A stretch of 8,464 nucleotides of DNA from Nitrospirota bacterium (GTDB taxonomy: Bacteria > Nitrospirota > JACRHJ01): contig JAKAHE010000083.1 in the NCBI GenBank assembly GCA_021815285.1, forward strand, positions 1 through 8,464, in the 5' to 3' direction. A program made the translations under genes and the position numbers. Shown piece after piece: positions 1-5,640 of this stretch (position 1 is the stretch's first letter; every line of letters starts with the position of its first letter). The notes under the pieces are model-generated. The model saw only the letters and a list, made by a program, of their open reading frames with translations, did no database searches and was not told where the DNA came from.

Positions 1-9
1 TTCCGATCT
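1..9. other. Probable Illumina adapter remnant at contig start
   Basis: The first nine bases, TTCCGATCT, are exactly the 3' end of the standard Illumina adapter (GCTCTTCCGATCT). The window's last five bases match the beginning of the reverse-complement adapter, which makes coincidence unlikely. Genuine sequence probably starts at base 10. The reading frame of the first gene runs open through these bases, so any upstream extension of that gene cannot be trusted here. Confidence 0.8.
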
Positions 10-17
10 CCTTCCAA

Positions 18-668
18 GTGAAAAAATCCGAAGCCCTGAAACTCCTTGCCGGGGCGCTCTCCGTCCGGGCCGTGCTCGACAAACACCCCGAACTGGACTG
101 CGAGGCGCTTCGGGCGCTTTTGCTGGAGGCTGCGGACGCCGTAAAAGATGGAGAAATTCAGGCGGCAGGACGGGGGGGAGAAAAGGCGGTCAAGGCGGGA
201 AAGGCCGGTCAGACCGGGTTCGTTTTCGAGGCTCCGGAAGTGGGGCCGGGCGGTGTTTCGCTCAGGATTCATACCGACGGGGCATCGCGTGGGAACCCCG
301 GCGAGGCCGGAATCGGCGTGGTTATAGAAGACGAAACCGGCAGGATAATCAGGGAGATACGCCGCTATATAGGAAAGGCTACCAATAACCAGGCAGAATA
401 TGCCGCGTTGCTTGAGGGATTAAAGGCCGCTTGCGAGCTAACTGCCGATAGCATAACGGTTTTCGCTGATTCGGAACTTCTTGTGAAGCAGGTTAAAGGC
501 GAATACAAAGTAAAGCACCCGCAGCTTCAGCCGCTATTCATAAAGGCTAAATCCCTCGTCTCAAACTTTAAACATTTCAATATATTACACGTCCCCCGCG
601 AAAAGAATGCACACGCCGACGCCCTCGCAAACGAGGCGATAGACAAGAAGATAACGGGGAGCCTGTAG
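18..668 (+). CDS. rnhA: Ribonuclease HI (short type), 5' end uncertain
   Basis: Ribonuclease HI hydrolyses the RNA strand of RNA/DNA hybrids in the cytoplasm, for example primers and R-loops. The RNase H domain spans about residues 81-210 and carries all four acidic catalytic positions: D87 in TDGAS, E127 in NNQAEYAALLEGL, D151 in ADSELLVKQ, and D201 in NAHADALAN. The basic protrusion of E. coli RNase HI appears absent, so it resembles the shorter archaeal/Gram-positive-like type. Residues 1-45 form a predicted helical N-terminal region like that seen in many bacterial homologues, followed by a Gly/Lys/Ala-rich linker at 46-66. The GTG start has no visible Shine-Dalgarno sequence, there is no other Met in the protein, and the frame stays open to the contig edge, so the true start may lie upstream and be missing. 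The gene ends 79 bp before the rnpB transcript, which has its own promoter. Confidence 0.93.
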   Translation: MKKSEALKLLAGALSVRAVLDKHPELDCEALRALLLEAADAVKDGEIQAAGRGGEKAVKAGKAGQTGFVFEAPEVGPGGVSLRIHTDGASRGNPGEAGIGVVIEDETGRIIREIRRYIGKATNNQAEYAALLEGLKAACELTADSITVFADSELLVKQVKGEYKVKHPQLQPLFIKAKSLVSNFKHFNILHVPREKNAHADALANEAIDKKITGSL

Positions 669-671
669 GGC

Positions 672-699
672 CGTCATTCCCGCAAAAGCTGGGATCCAG
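672..699 (+). repeat. Dispersed palindromic repeat, copy 1 (degenerate)
   Basis: This 28-bp element begins CGTCATTCCCGC and ends GGGATCCAG. It matches the reverse complement of 2701-2728 at 25 of 28 positions. In this copy the hairpin is weakened, because the arms ATTCCCGC and GCTGGGAT no longer pair fully. It lies 3 bp after the RNase H stop codon and upstream of the rnpB promoter. Elements of this kind are common intergenic repeats in bacterial genomes and may act as transcript 3' ends. Confidence 0.75.
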
Positions 700-712
700 C
701 TACTACTTTTCC

Positions 713-741
713 TTCCCAAAAGTCCTCGCATATTATATAAT
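713..741 (+). promoter_or_regulatory. Sigma-70-type promoter of rnpB
   Basis: A perfect -10 hexamer TATAAT lies at 736-741. A -35-like TTCCCA (4 of 6 matches to TTGACA) lies at 713-718, with the optimal 17-bp spacer. Transcription would begin about 7 nt downstream, at 748, exactly where the outer helix of the RNase P RNA begins. That coincidence supports both calls. Confidence 0.75.
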
Positions 742-747
742 TAATTT

Positions 748-1115
748 GCCCAAAGCCGTCCGGGCGGCCGCTGAAGCTTCGGCTTCAGAGGAAAGTCCGA
801 ACTCCACAGGGCAGGGTGCTGGATAACGTCCAGGAGGGGCGACCCTACGGAAAGTGCCGCAGAGAAAAGACCGCCTGCTATCGCAGGCAAGGGTGAAACG
901 GCGAGGCAAGAGCTCACCGCCTGGGCGGCGACGTCCAGGGCATGGCAAACCCCACCCGGAGCAAGGCCAAATAGGGGGACGACAAGGGCTGCCCGCCCGA
1001 TGTCCCCGGGTCAGGCCGCTTGAGGCCTGGAGTAATCCAGGTCCCAGAGGAATGGCCGCCGTCCGGGGCCTTCAAGTCCCGGATACAGAATTCGGCTTAC
1101 AGGACGGCTTTGGGC
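748..1115 (+). ncRNA. rnpB: RNase P RNA, bacterial class A
   Basis: This is the catalytic RNA of RNase P, which removes 5' leaders from pre-tRNAs. The ends are set by a perfect 14-bp P1 helix pairing 748-761 with 1102-1115. P3 is a 7-bp hairpin with a UUCG loop at 771-788. The universally conserved segments are present: GAGGAAAGTCCG with ACTCC just after P3, the block around CTACGGAAAGTGCC, GAAACGGCGAGG then AAGAGCTCACCG, AGAGGAATGGCCGCC near the 3' side, and ACAGAATTCGGCTTAC at 1085-1100. The P2 pair CCGAA/TTCGG replaces CCGGG/CCCGG of E. coli by compensatory changes. The length of about 368 nt is close to the 377 nt of E. coli. No clear hairpin-plus-U terminator follows, although TATAATTTT comes right after P1. 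The gene converges on the minus-strand DUF3343 gene. Open frames inside it are not genes. Confidence 0.98.
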
Positions 1116-1156
1116 TATAATTTTCGGCAACAAAGACACGGACGGGGAGGCTGATT

Positions 1157-1375
1157 TTACCACACTCCCAGGCTTGTAATCCCTGAATCGCACATTATTC
1201 TGGAGGCCGTCGGCTCGTCCGACGCGCTGACACGGATGGCAAGGCCGCAGTCGGAGCTTATGTCGCGCGGCTTCGTTACAACCTTGCACGCCACATGCGC
1301 GCCCTTCAGCGCCCGCTCAGCCTTGAAAGTAAGGTAAGTGCTCTTGAATACGAAGATTTTATATTGCTCTTCCAT
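1157..1375 (-). CDS. DUF3343 family putative Se/S carrier protein
   Basis: This 72-residue cytoplasmic protein belongs to the DUF3343 family (PF11823), small proteins annotated as putative selenium/sulfur carriers. It shows the family pattern: an N-terminal strand (KIFVFKSTYLTFKAERALK), a central strand (ACKVVTKPRDI), then the signature SSDCGLAIRV with the conserved cysteine C43, the likely persulfide or selenopersulfide site. Two further cysteines are C30 and C62. The ATG is preceded by a GGGGAG ribosome binding site at 1383-1388 with a 7-nt gap. It starts 48 bp after the cysteine desulfurase on the same strand and is probably co-transcribed. Family members also occur fused to, or next to, TusA-like YedF and desulfurases in selenium loci. 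The desulfurase would load sulfur or selenium onto C43; that step is inferred. Confidence 0.85.
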   Translation of the reverse strand: MEEQYKIFVFKSTYLTFKAERALKGAHVACKVVTKPRDISSDCGLAIRVSASDEPTASRIMCDSGITSLGVW

Positions 1376-1423
1376 TGGCCGACTCCCCTGAACCTGGCGC
1401 TAACCAGTGTGTTTTTACCTCCA

Positions 1424-2620
1424 TCACCCGCGAGGGAGGGCAGGTTGCGGGCTTAAGACGGGGATGTAGTGATGTTTTTCCCGTCCTGAGGCGATTGCGT
1501 CTATGGCCCCTATTGCCAGGTCTATGTCTTCGGGTGTCGTGAAGTATCCGGGACTCATCCGAACCGTGCCCTTGGGGTAGCTGCCGATTACCTTGTGGGC
1601 GTCCGGGGCGCAGTGTATCCCCACACGCACGCCTATGCCGAAATCGGTATCGAGCCTGTCCCCGATGACAGCCGGGTCCATGCCTTCGATTGTAAAGGAT
1701 ACGACCGCAGCGCGCCGCTCCATATCCTTCGTACCGTAAATCTTTACCCCCGGGATATTGGACAGTCCTTCTATGAGACGGGAAAGCATACGTTTTTCGT
1801 GCGCGCGTATGGCCTCGACGCCTTCCGATGCGATAAATTCCGCGCCTGCTCCGAGGCCGGCGATGCCCGGCGTATTTAAAGTCCCCGCCTCGTAGCGGTC
1901 CGGCAGGAAATCCGGCATTCTGTCGAGGTCGGAGCGAGAGCCGGTGCCGCCGAATACTGTCGGGTTCAGGTTGATTTTCGGTGATACGTACAGGAATCCC
2001 GTCCCCTGCGGGCCGAACAGCCCCTTGTGGCCGGGACATGCGAGCATGTCCACGTCGAGCGCATCGACGTCTATCGTAACGGACCCGGCGGTCTGCGCGG
2101 CGTCTATCAGGACTGGAACTTCTTTGTCATGCGCGGCCTTGATTATGTCCGCGAGGGGCGAAATCGCGCCTATGACATTCGAGGCGTGCGTTACGGCTAT
2201 GAGCCTTGTTTCGCAGGTTATGGCGGAGGATATTTCGTCAGGGTCGAGAGAACCCTCCCTCGACGCCTGAACTCTATGCACGTTGACGCCCTGCTGCGAT
2301 AGAAATTTAAGCGGCCTGACCATGGAGTTATGCTCCATGTCCGATGTAACGCAGTGGTCGCCCGGCTGAAGGAGGCCCTTCAGTGCGAGATTGAGAGCGG
2401 CAGTGGCATTGCAGGTAAAGATTATCCTCTCCGGGTGCCTGATGTTGAAGAGGCGGGCGACGCTCTCCCTGGCCTCGAAGATTACGCGGTTTGCCTCTAT
2501 GGCCATCCTGTGGCCGGAGCGGCCAGGGTTGGCGGAGGCGTTCCTTAAGACGAAGTCCATCCGTTTGTATACGGATTCAGGTTTCGGGTGCGACGTGGCT
2601 GCGTTGTCGAGGTATATCAT
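1424..2620 (-). CDS. Class V aminotransferase-fold cysteine desulfurase family protein
   Basis: This 398-residue PLP enzyme takes sulfur (or selenium) from cysteine/selenocysteine as an enzyme-bound persulfide. The N-terminus MIYLDNAATSHPKPE is canonical and fixes the start. Seen in order are TCNATAALNLALKG (69-82), EHNSM with H97 stacking on PLP, LIDAAQTAG with D173, CPGHKGLFGPQGTG with Schiff-base lysine K199, YEAGTLNTPG (243-252), and GIHCAPDAHK with catalytic cysteine C337. This spacing fits the small cysteine desulfurase subfamily often found with YedE, YedF and DUF3343 in selenium loci (TIGR01977-like), rather than housekeeping IscS. The DUF3343 carrier gene follows directly, and yedE lies upstream on the same strand beyond a 136-bp gap holding a palindromic repeat. 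No Shine-Dalgarno sequence precedes the ATG; a TATAAT box sits so close that the mRNA may be leaderless. True activity (desulfurase or selenocysteine lyase) cannot be read from sequence. Confidence 0.92.
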   Translation of the reverse strand: MIYLDNAATSHPKPESVYKRMDFVLRNASANPGRSGHRMAIEANRVIFEARESVARLFNIRHPERIIFTCNATAALNLALKGLLQPGDHCVTSDMEHNSMVRPLKFLSQQGVNVHRVQASREGSLDPDEISSAITCETRLIAVTHASNVIGAISPLADIIKAAHDKEVPVLIDAAQTAGSVTIDVDALDVDMLACPGHKGLFGPQGTGFLYVSPKINLNPTVFGGTGSRSDLDRMPDFLPDRYEAGTLNTPGIAGLGAGAEFIASEGVEAIRAHEKRMLSRLIEGLSNIPGVKIYGTKDMERRAAVVSFTIEGMDPAVIGDRLDTDFGIGVRVGIHCAPDAHKVIGSYPKGTVRMSPGYFTTPEDIDLAIGAIDAIASGREKHHYIPVLSPQPALPRG

Positions 2621-2626
2621 TTTTTT

Positions 2627-2655
2627 ATTATACCGGGGATTACGGAATATTTTAA
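2627..2655 (-). promoter_or_regulatory. Candidate leaderless promoter of the cysteine desulfurase gene
   Basis: On the minus strand a perfect TATAAT (2632 to 2627) lies only six A residues ahead of the ATG, and a TTAAAA -35-like hexamer (4 of 6) lies 17 bp upstream. A start about 7 nt after the -10 box would fall on the A of the ATG (2620). No ribosome binding site is visible, which agrees with leaderless initiation. The -35 box is weak and the region is AT-rich, so chance is possible. Confidence 0.5.
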
Positions 2656-2700
2656 AGCAACGTCCTTGTTATCGTGGCGCTAAATAAACCCTGAAAGTCG

Positions 2701-2728
2701 CTGGATTCCCGCTTTCGCGGGAATGACG
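2701..2728 (-). repeat. Dispersed palindromic repeat, copy 2 (perfect hairpin)
   Basis: Read on the minus strand, this is the same 28-bp element as 672-699, with 25 of 28 identical. Here the palindrome is intact: 8-bp arms ATTCCCGC and GCGGGAAT (2705-2712 and 2717-2724), with a GAAA tetraloop when read as minus-strand RNA. It lies between the end of yedE and the start of the desulfurase gene. It may protect the 3' end or attenuate transcription between them. No U-tract follows, so it is not a classic terminator. Confidence 0.85.
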
Positions 2729-2756
2729 GACCTAACGCCAACGCGAATCACGTGTT

Positions 2757-3836
2757 TCAGTCCCTCACTCGCAGAAAAAGACCCGCTGACAGCACCAGCG
2801 AAAGCCCGACAAGCGTTGCCACTTCGCCATAGACCGTCGGCCCCATGTTGGAGCTTGTTATGTCCCAGGCCTGGACTATGGCTCCTCCGGCAATCATGCC
2901 GAGCACCGCCGCGCCGGCGTCAATGCTCCCCTGGCCGGCCATTATAAGCTGCCTGAACGGACAGCCGCCTATCATGGCGGACACTATCCCGACAAGCATC
3001 ATGCCCATGAAACTCCAGCCGTAGGCCAGGTGCGAGCCTGGCTGGCCGTTAAAACCCGGAGTAAAGAAGCCCTTGTAGAGGTTGACAGCGAGGGCTGTAA
3101 ACGCGAACGCCGCAAGCGAGACGATTACTTTTTTATCGCGCGAGGCTATGAAATTCCCGATGCTGCCTGTGATGCAGAAACGGGAACGCTGGGCGAGAAA
3201 GCCTATTACAAGCCCGGAACCGAGCGAGAACTTTATATGGGCCTCCTGGGCTCCTGGGCCGACTTTCGAGAAGTGCAGGAAATCCGGCCTGAACGCAAGG
3301 CCGAGAAGAAGGGCCGCGAATATCGCCGGTATCACGAGGCCGTTTAAGAACGGCATCGGCGAAATATCGCCGAGATAGAACCCGCGCTTCAGGAACTGAA
3401 AACCGATCCATACGCCCACGACAAGTCCTATGACCGCGGAGATAGCCGTGAAGTCCCCGTTCGCCAGCCGCAGTATCATTCTTATTGGGCATCCGAGAAA
3501 TATGGAACAGCCGACTATGAGGAGGACGCCCGCAAAGAAGCGGAGCATCGGGGAAGAGCCGCCCTCGGCCTTGAATTCCTTCGCTATCAGGGCGGCTGCC
3601 ATGCCGCCCAGGACAAAGCCTATAAGCTCCGGGCGGATGTAGTCCATTCTTATGTTGTTATGCAGCCCCAGCGAACCGGCCAGGTTCTCCATGAAGCATG
3701 AGATGCATATGCCGGTATTTTTCGGGTTGCCGAGACACGCAAGGCAGGCACCGGCCCAGCCCATCGCCACCCCGACCGCGACGGCGGTGAGGGTTTCCCT
3801 GTGTTTTTTTACAAACTCAATCACAGCCCCCCGCAA
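2757..3836 (-). CDS. yedE: YedE-type putative selenium transporter
   Basis: This 359-residue polytopic inner-membrane protein of the YeeE/YedE (DUF395, PF04143) family has the features of the selenium-linked YedE subfamily (TIGR04112-like). Four cysteine-bearing blocks occur in two inverted pairs: CLACLGNPKNTGICISCF (31-48), continuing into an AGSLGLH segment; GCSIFLGCPIRMILRLANGD (109-128); AQRSRFCITGSIGNFI (215-230); and GGCPFRQLIMAGQGSIDAG (290-308). About nine to ten hydrophobic segments are visible. Members are thought to import a selenium or sulfur species, because they occur in genomes using selenium; the substrate is not shown here. The TTG start (AGAGG 4 nt upstream) lies inside the TPR gene, overlapping it by 20 bp. 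A GTG at 3824-3822, also close to a G-rich SD-like run, is the alternative. Either start implies translational coupling to the TPR and lipoprotein genes. Confidence 0.92.
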   Translation of the reverse strand: MRGAVIEFVKKHRETLTAVAVGVAMGWAGACLACLGNPKNTGICISCFMENLAGSLGLHNNIRMDYIRPELIGFVLGGMAAALIAKEFKAEGGSSPMLRFFAGVLLIVGCSIFLGCPIRMILRLANGDFTAISAVIGLVVGVWIGFQFLKRGFYLGDISPMPFLNGLVIPAIFAALLLGLAFRPDFLHFSKVGPGAQEAHIKFSLGSGLVIGFLAQRSRFCITGSIGNFIASRDKKVIVSLAAFAFTALAVNLYKGFFTPGFNGQPGSHLAYGWSFMGMMLVGIVSAMIGGCPFRQLIMAGQGSIDAGAAVLGMIAGGAIVQAWDITSSNMGPTVYGEVATLVGLSLVLSAGLFLRVRD

Positions 3837-4335
3837 GCATCCTCTGGAGGTAATGGACGTTCTCCATGTCTGCCGCAGCCTCTTTGTCGTTCGGGTTTTT
3901 CGAGAGCGCCAGCATGAACTGCGGCCTGCACTCCTTTATCGTAGCCTTGATTATCTTGCCGATGAATTTGCGCGATTTGCTGTCGGCGTAATCCGCATCG
4001 AGAGAGAGGCACATCCGGAACTCCTTCACCGCGTCCGGATAGTCCTGGAGCCTGGAGCATACCTGGCCGTACAGGGCGTGAGCCGAGGCGTCCGCCGGGT
4101 CGGCAAGGCATATCTCCTTGCAGTCGCCGGCCGCCTGGCGCATCTGGCCGGAATTCATAAGCGCCTTAGCCTCGGCGATTTTCGGGGCCATCTGCGCGGC
4201 AATCTCCGGGTCCTGCCGGGCCGCGGCCTCAGCCTTTGCCTGGGTCCCGTAGCCCGCTGCGCCATAAAATACAGCCCCCGCAGCAAGGATGGTTACTGCG
4301 GAAATTACTATGAAATCGAACTTGTCGAGCTTCAT
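3817..4335 (-). CDS. Membrane-anchored TPR protein with regularly placed cysteines
   Basis: This 172-residue protein has an N-terminal hydrophobic helix (about residues 8-28) that could be a membrane anchor or uncleaved signal, leaving the remainder probably periplasmic. An Ala/Gln-rich helix (31-52) follows, then tetratricopeptide-like repeats: about 54-83 (AEALMNSGQ-type helix pair ending in DPAD), 85-117 (AHALYGQVCSRLQDYPDAVK, ending LSLDADYAD), and a less regular helical part to 165. TPR units bind partner proteins. Six cysteines (C72, C76, C93, C109, C136, C171) are many for a TPR protein, and the chain ends in GGCD. Its ATG directly abuts the stop of the lipoprotein gene (TAA-ATG) and its 3' end overlaps yedE, so the three are surely one translation-coupled unit. 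It may link the binding lipoprotein to YedE; this is inferred. I recognise no named orthologue. Confidence 0.85.
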   Translation of the reverse strand: MKLDKFDFIVISAVTILAAGAVFYGAAGYGTQAKAEAAARQDPEIAAQMAPKIAEAKALMNSGQMRQAAGDCKEICLADPADASAHALYGQVCSRLQDYPDAVKEFRMCLSLDADYADSKSRKFIGKIIKATIKECRPQFMLALSKNPNDKEAAADMENVHYLQRMLAGGCD

Positions 4336-5256
4336 TTAGAACTTCTGGTAAGGCGGCATATTGCACGTCTTGGCCATCTCCCTTACAAAGTCGTAATCCG
4401 AATCCTTCGCTTCGGCGAAACCGTCCACCCACACGGCTTTCAATACCTTCAGGCGCTCGCCCTGGTAATCTACGGTATCGTCGGGCTTTATGTCAAGCAG
4501 CGCCTGTTTGAATTTTTTGGCCAGGTTTTCGTCCACGTTCTCGCAGACACCGAAACCGCAGTAGGGTATGGGCTTTTCCTCGGCTATAATGCGAAAATCT
4601 GAAGGGTCTATCCTGCCTTCTTTGGAGAGCAGATAAAAATCGAGCATGGGCACTGCCGCGGCGTCGAAATCGCCGTATTCGAGAGAGTAAATAACCTTGT
4701 CGTGCTTGTAGGCGCCGTGCGGCGTAGTATAAAATCTCAGACCGGTTTCGGGATTGAACCCGCTTTTAAGCATCAGGTAATACTGGGAAAGATAACCCGT
4801 AGGCGCAAAAGCCGGCCCGAAAACAAGGCGCTTGTCCTTGAGGTCGGCAATAGTCTTAATGGGGCTGTCTTTCTTTACCATTATAGCCCCTCTCGACATC
4901 CTGCCGTCCGGCCCCCGGACGTCTCCGGCCAGTATGTCTACGCCGTAATTTTTATTCAGTATAACATACAAAAGAGAATTTGTATGAGTGAAGTCCACTT
5001 TTTTATCCCGCACCGCCTGCTCGAAGTCTATCGTGTTGATAGGCACCGGGACAAAATTGATGTTGAGCTTATCAGACAGATACTTGCAAAGCGGAGCGAA
5101 ACGGGCCATGGTCTCGGCCTCGCTGTTGCAAATCATAAAACCAATCCGCATTGTAGGTCTTCCCGCCGTGGCGCTCCGTGCCTTTTTGTTGCAGCCGGAC
5201 GCGGCAAAAAGTAGAAATACTGCCCCAAGAACGCAAAGGACTCTCTTCGCTGACAA
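4336..5256 (-). CDS. PhnD-like (phosphate/phosphonate-type) substrate-binding lipoprotein
   Basis: This 306-residue periplasmic binding protein is of the PhnD/SsuA/transferrin superfamily (PF12974-like). Residues 1-22 are a lipoprotein signal with lipobox AASGC (C22 lipidated). Lobe 1 begins at PTMRIGFMICNSE, the position where family members start their first strand. FEQAVRDKKVDFTHTNSLLYV (78-98) matches the 'Y..AL..G.VD......YV' motif, and IADLKDKRLVFGPAFAPTGYL (136-156) matches the 'dLkGK..af..p.stSG.l' motif. The hinge and second lobe follow. The mature part has five cysteines (43, 57, 233, 238, 298), more than usual. The TTG start is chosen because GGAGGGGG lies 7-10 nt upstream and the only nearby ATG (5273-5271) is out of frame. 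There is no ABC permease or ATPase in the window; instead the gene is coupled to a TPR gene and yedE. The family name does not prove phosphonate as ligand. Confidence 0.88.
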   Translation of the reverse strand: MSAKRVLCVLGAVFLLFAASGCNKKARSATAGRPTMRIGFMICNSEAETMARFAPLCKYLSDKLNINFVPVPINTIDFEQAVRDKKVDFTHTNSLLYVILNKNYGVDILAGDVRGPDGRMSRGAIMVKKDSPIKTIADLKDKRLVFGPAFAPTGYLSQYYLMLKSGFNPETGLRFYTTPHGAYKHDKVIYSLEYGDFDAAAVPMLDFYLLSKEGRIDPSDFRIIAEEKPIPYCGFGVCENVDENLAKKFKQALLDIKPDDTVDYQGERLKVLKAVWVDGFAEAKDSDYDFVREMAKTCNMPPYQKF

Positions 5257-5338
5257 TTGCCTACCCCCTCCATGTTCAGTAATGATTTGTATTATTTAAC
5301 CAGACATTGCAGGCCTAATCAAAACACTACAAAATGAC

Positions 5339-5354
5339 TGCAATTAACATGCCA
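5339..5354 (-). promoter_or_regulatory. Sigma-54 (-24/-12) promoter of the lipoprotein-TPR-yedE operon
   Basis: The minus strand reads TGGCATGTTAATTGCA. Against the consensus TGGCACG-N4-TTGCW it has a single mismatch (T for C at the sixth base), and the GG and GC doublets have the required 10-bp separation. The predicted transcription start is about 5328, giving a leader of about 72 nt before the TTG start of the lipoprotein gene. Confidence 0.75.
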
Positions 5355-5480
5355 TTGAAAGCGGATAATTTTAACACTCGCCGGAGTTTATCACAGCGCA
5401 AAACCGATTAAAAGCCCTTTCTTATGGGACAAAAAAGGTATAAATGGGGCGTGAATGTCTCATCCCGTGTGCTTTTTAAG

Positions 5481-5494
5481 GGCAGTTAAATGCC
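5481..5494. promoter_or_regulatory. Candidate enhancer-binding-protein site (dyad)
   Basis: GGCAGTTAAATGCC is a perfect 4-bp dyad with a 6-bp AT-rich centre. It lies about 108 bp upstream of the predicted plus-strand start and about 160 bp upstream of the minus-strand start, within or near the usual range for sigma-54 activators. The arms are short, so this is only a candidate. Confidence 0.3.
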
Positions 5495-5569
5495 GGGCTT
5501 TAAAGTTCATAGCGATTTTTCCTTTGACAATCATGGACTTCCCTAAAAGACAGAAATCCGCGCACGGGG

Positions 5570-5585
5570 TGGCAGAGCTTTTGCA
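5570..5585 (+). promoter_or_regulatory. Sigma-54 (-24/-12) promoter of the TsuA-like transporter operon
   Basis: The sequence TGGCAGAGCTTTTGCA keeps TGGCA and TTGCA with the exact GG-N10-GC spacing required by sigma-54. It differs from consensus at base 6, and at base 7 it has A where R or G is usual. The predicted start is about 5596, an A, giving a 45-nt leader before the ATG at 5641. Confidence 0.7.
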
Positions 5586-5640
5586 CTTATTGGGAATGCG
5601 TTTGGATTAAATAAATATCAATCAGGGGAGGAACGAAGAA

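Larger units (their letters stand above)
5257..5640. promoter_or_regulatory. Divergent regulatory region between the two transporter operons
   Basis: These 384 bp contain no credible gene. They separate the minus-strand lipoprotein-TPR-yedE unit from the plus-strand TsuA-like transporter. Each side carries a -24/-12 promoter (5339-5354 minus, 5570-5585 plus). The space between is AT-rich and holds a GGCA-N6-TGCC dyad (5481-5494) and two long-range inverted pairs: TTAAAAGCCC (5408-5417) with GGGCTTTAAA (5495-5504), 9 of 10; and CATCCCGTGTGC (5461-5472) with GCGCACGGGGTG (5560-5571), 10 of 12. This is the layout expected for sigma-54 promoters served by a shared enhancer-binding protein. Confidence 0.7.

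Noticed and set aside
854..1120. Open frames inside the RNase P RNA gene
   Set aside because: The region is fully explained by conserved RNase P RNA structure, including the 14-bp P1 helix.
1359..2039. A 226-codon minus-strand open frame
   Set aside because: It overlaps the cysteine desulfurase in another frame on the same strand, has an Arg/Pro/Gly-rich product, and shows no family motif.
3652..4602. A 316-codon plus-strand open frame
   Set aside because: It runs antisense across the yedE start, the TPR gene and the lipoprotein gene. Its product is rich in Arg, Leu and Val with no recognisable motif, while the opposite strand encodes clear families.
5271..5273. An ATG just upstream of the lipoprotein gene on the minus strand
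   Set aside because: It is out of frame with the lipoprotein and overlaps the ribosome binding site; the TTG at 5256 gives an intact lipoprotein signal.
5524..5529. A perfect TTGACA as -35 box upstream of the TsuA-like gene
   Set aside because: No acceptable -10 hexamer lies at 16-18 bp; the best TAAAAG is only 14 bp away. The -24/-12 site downstream is a better explanation.
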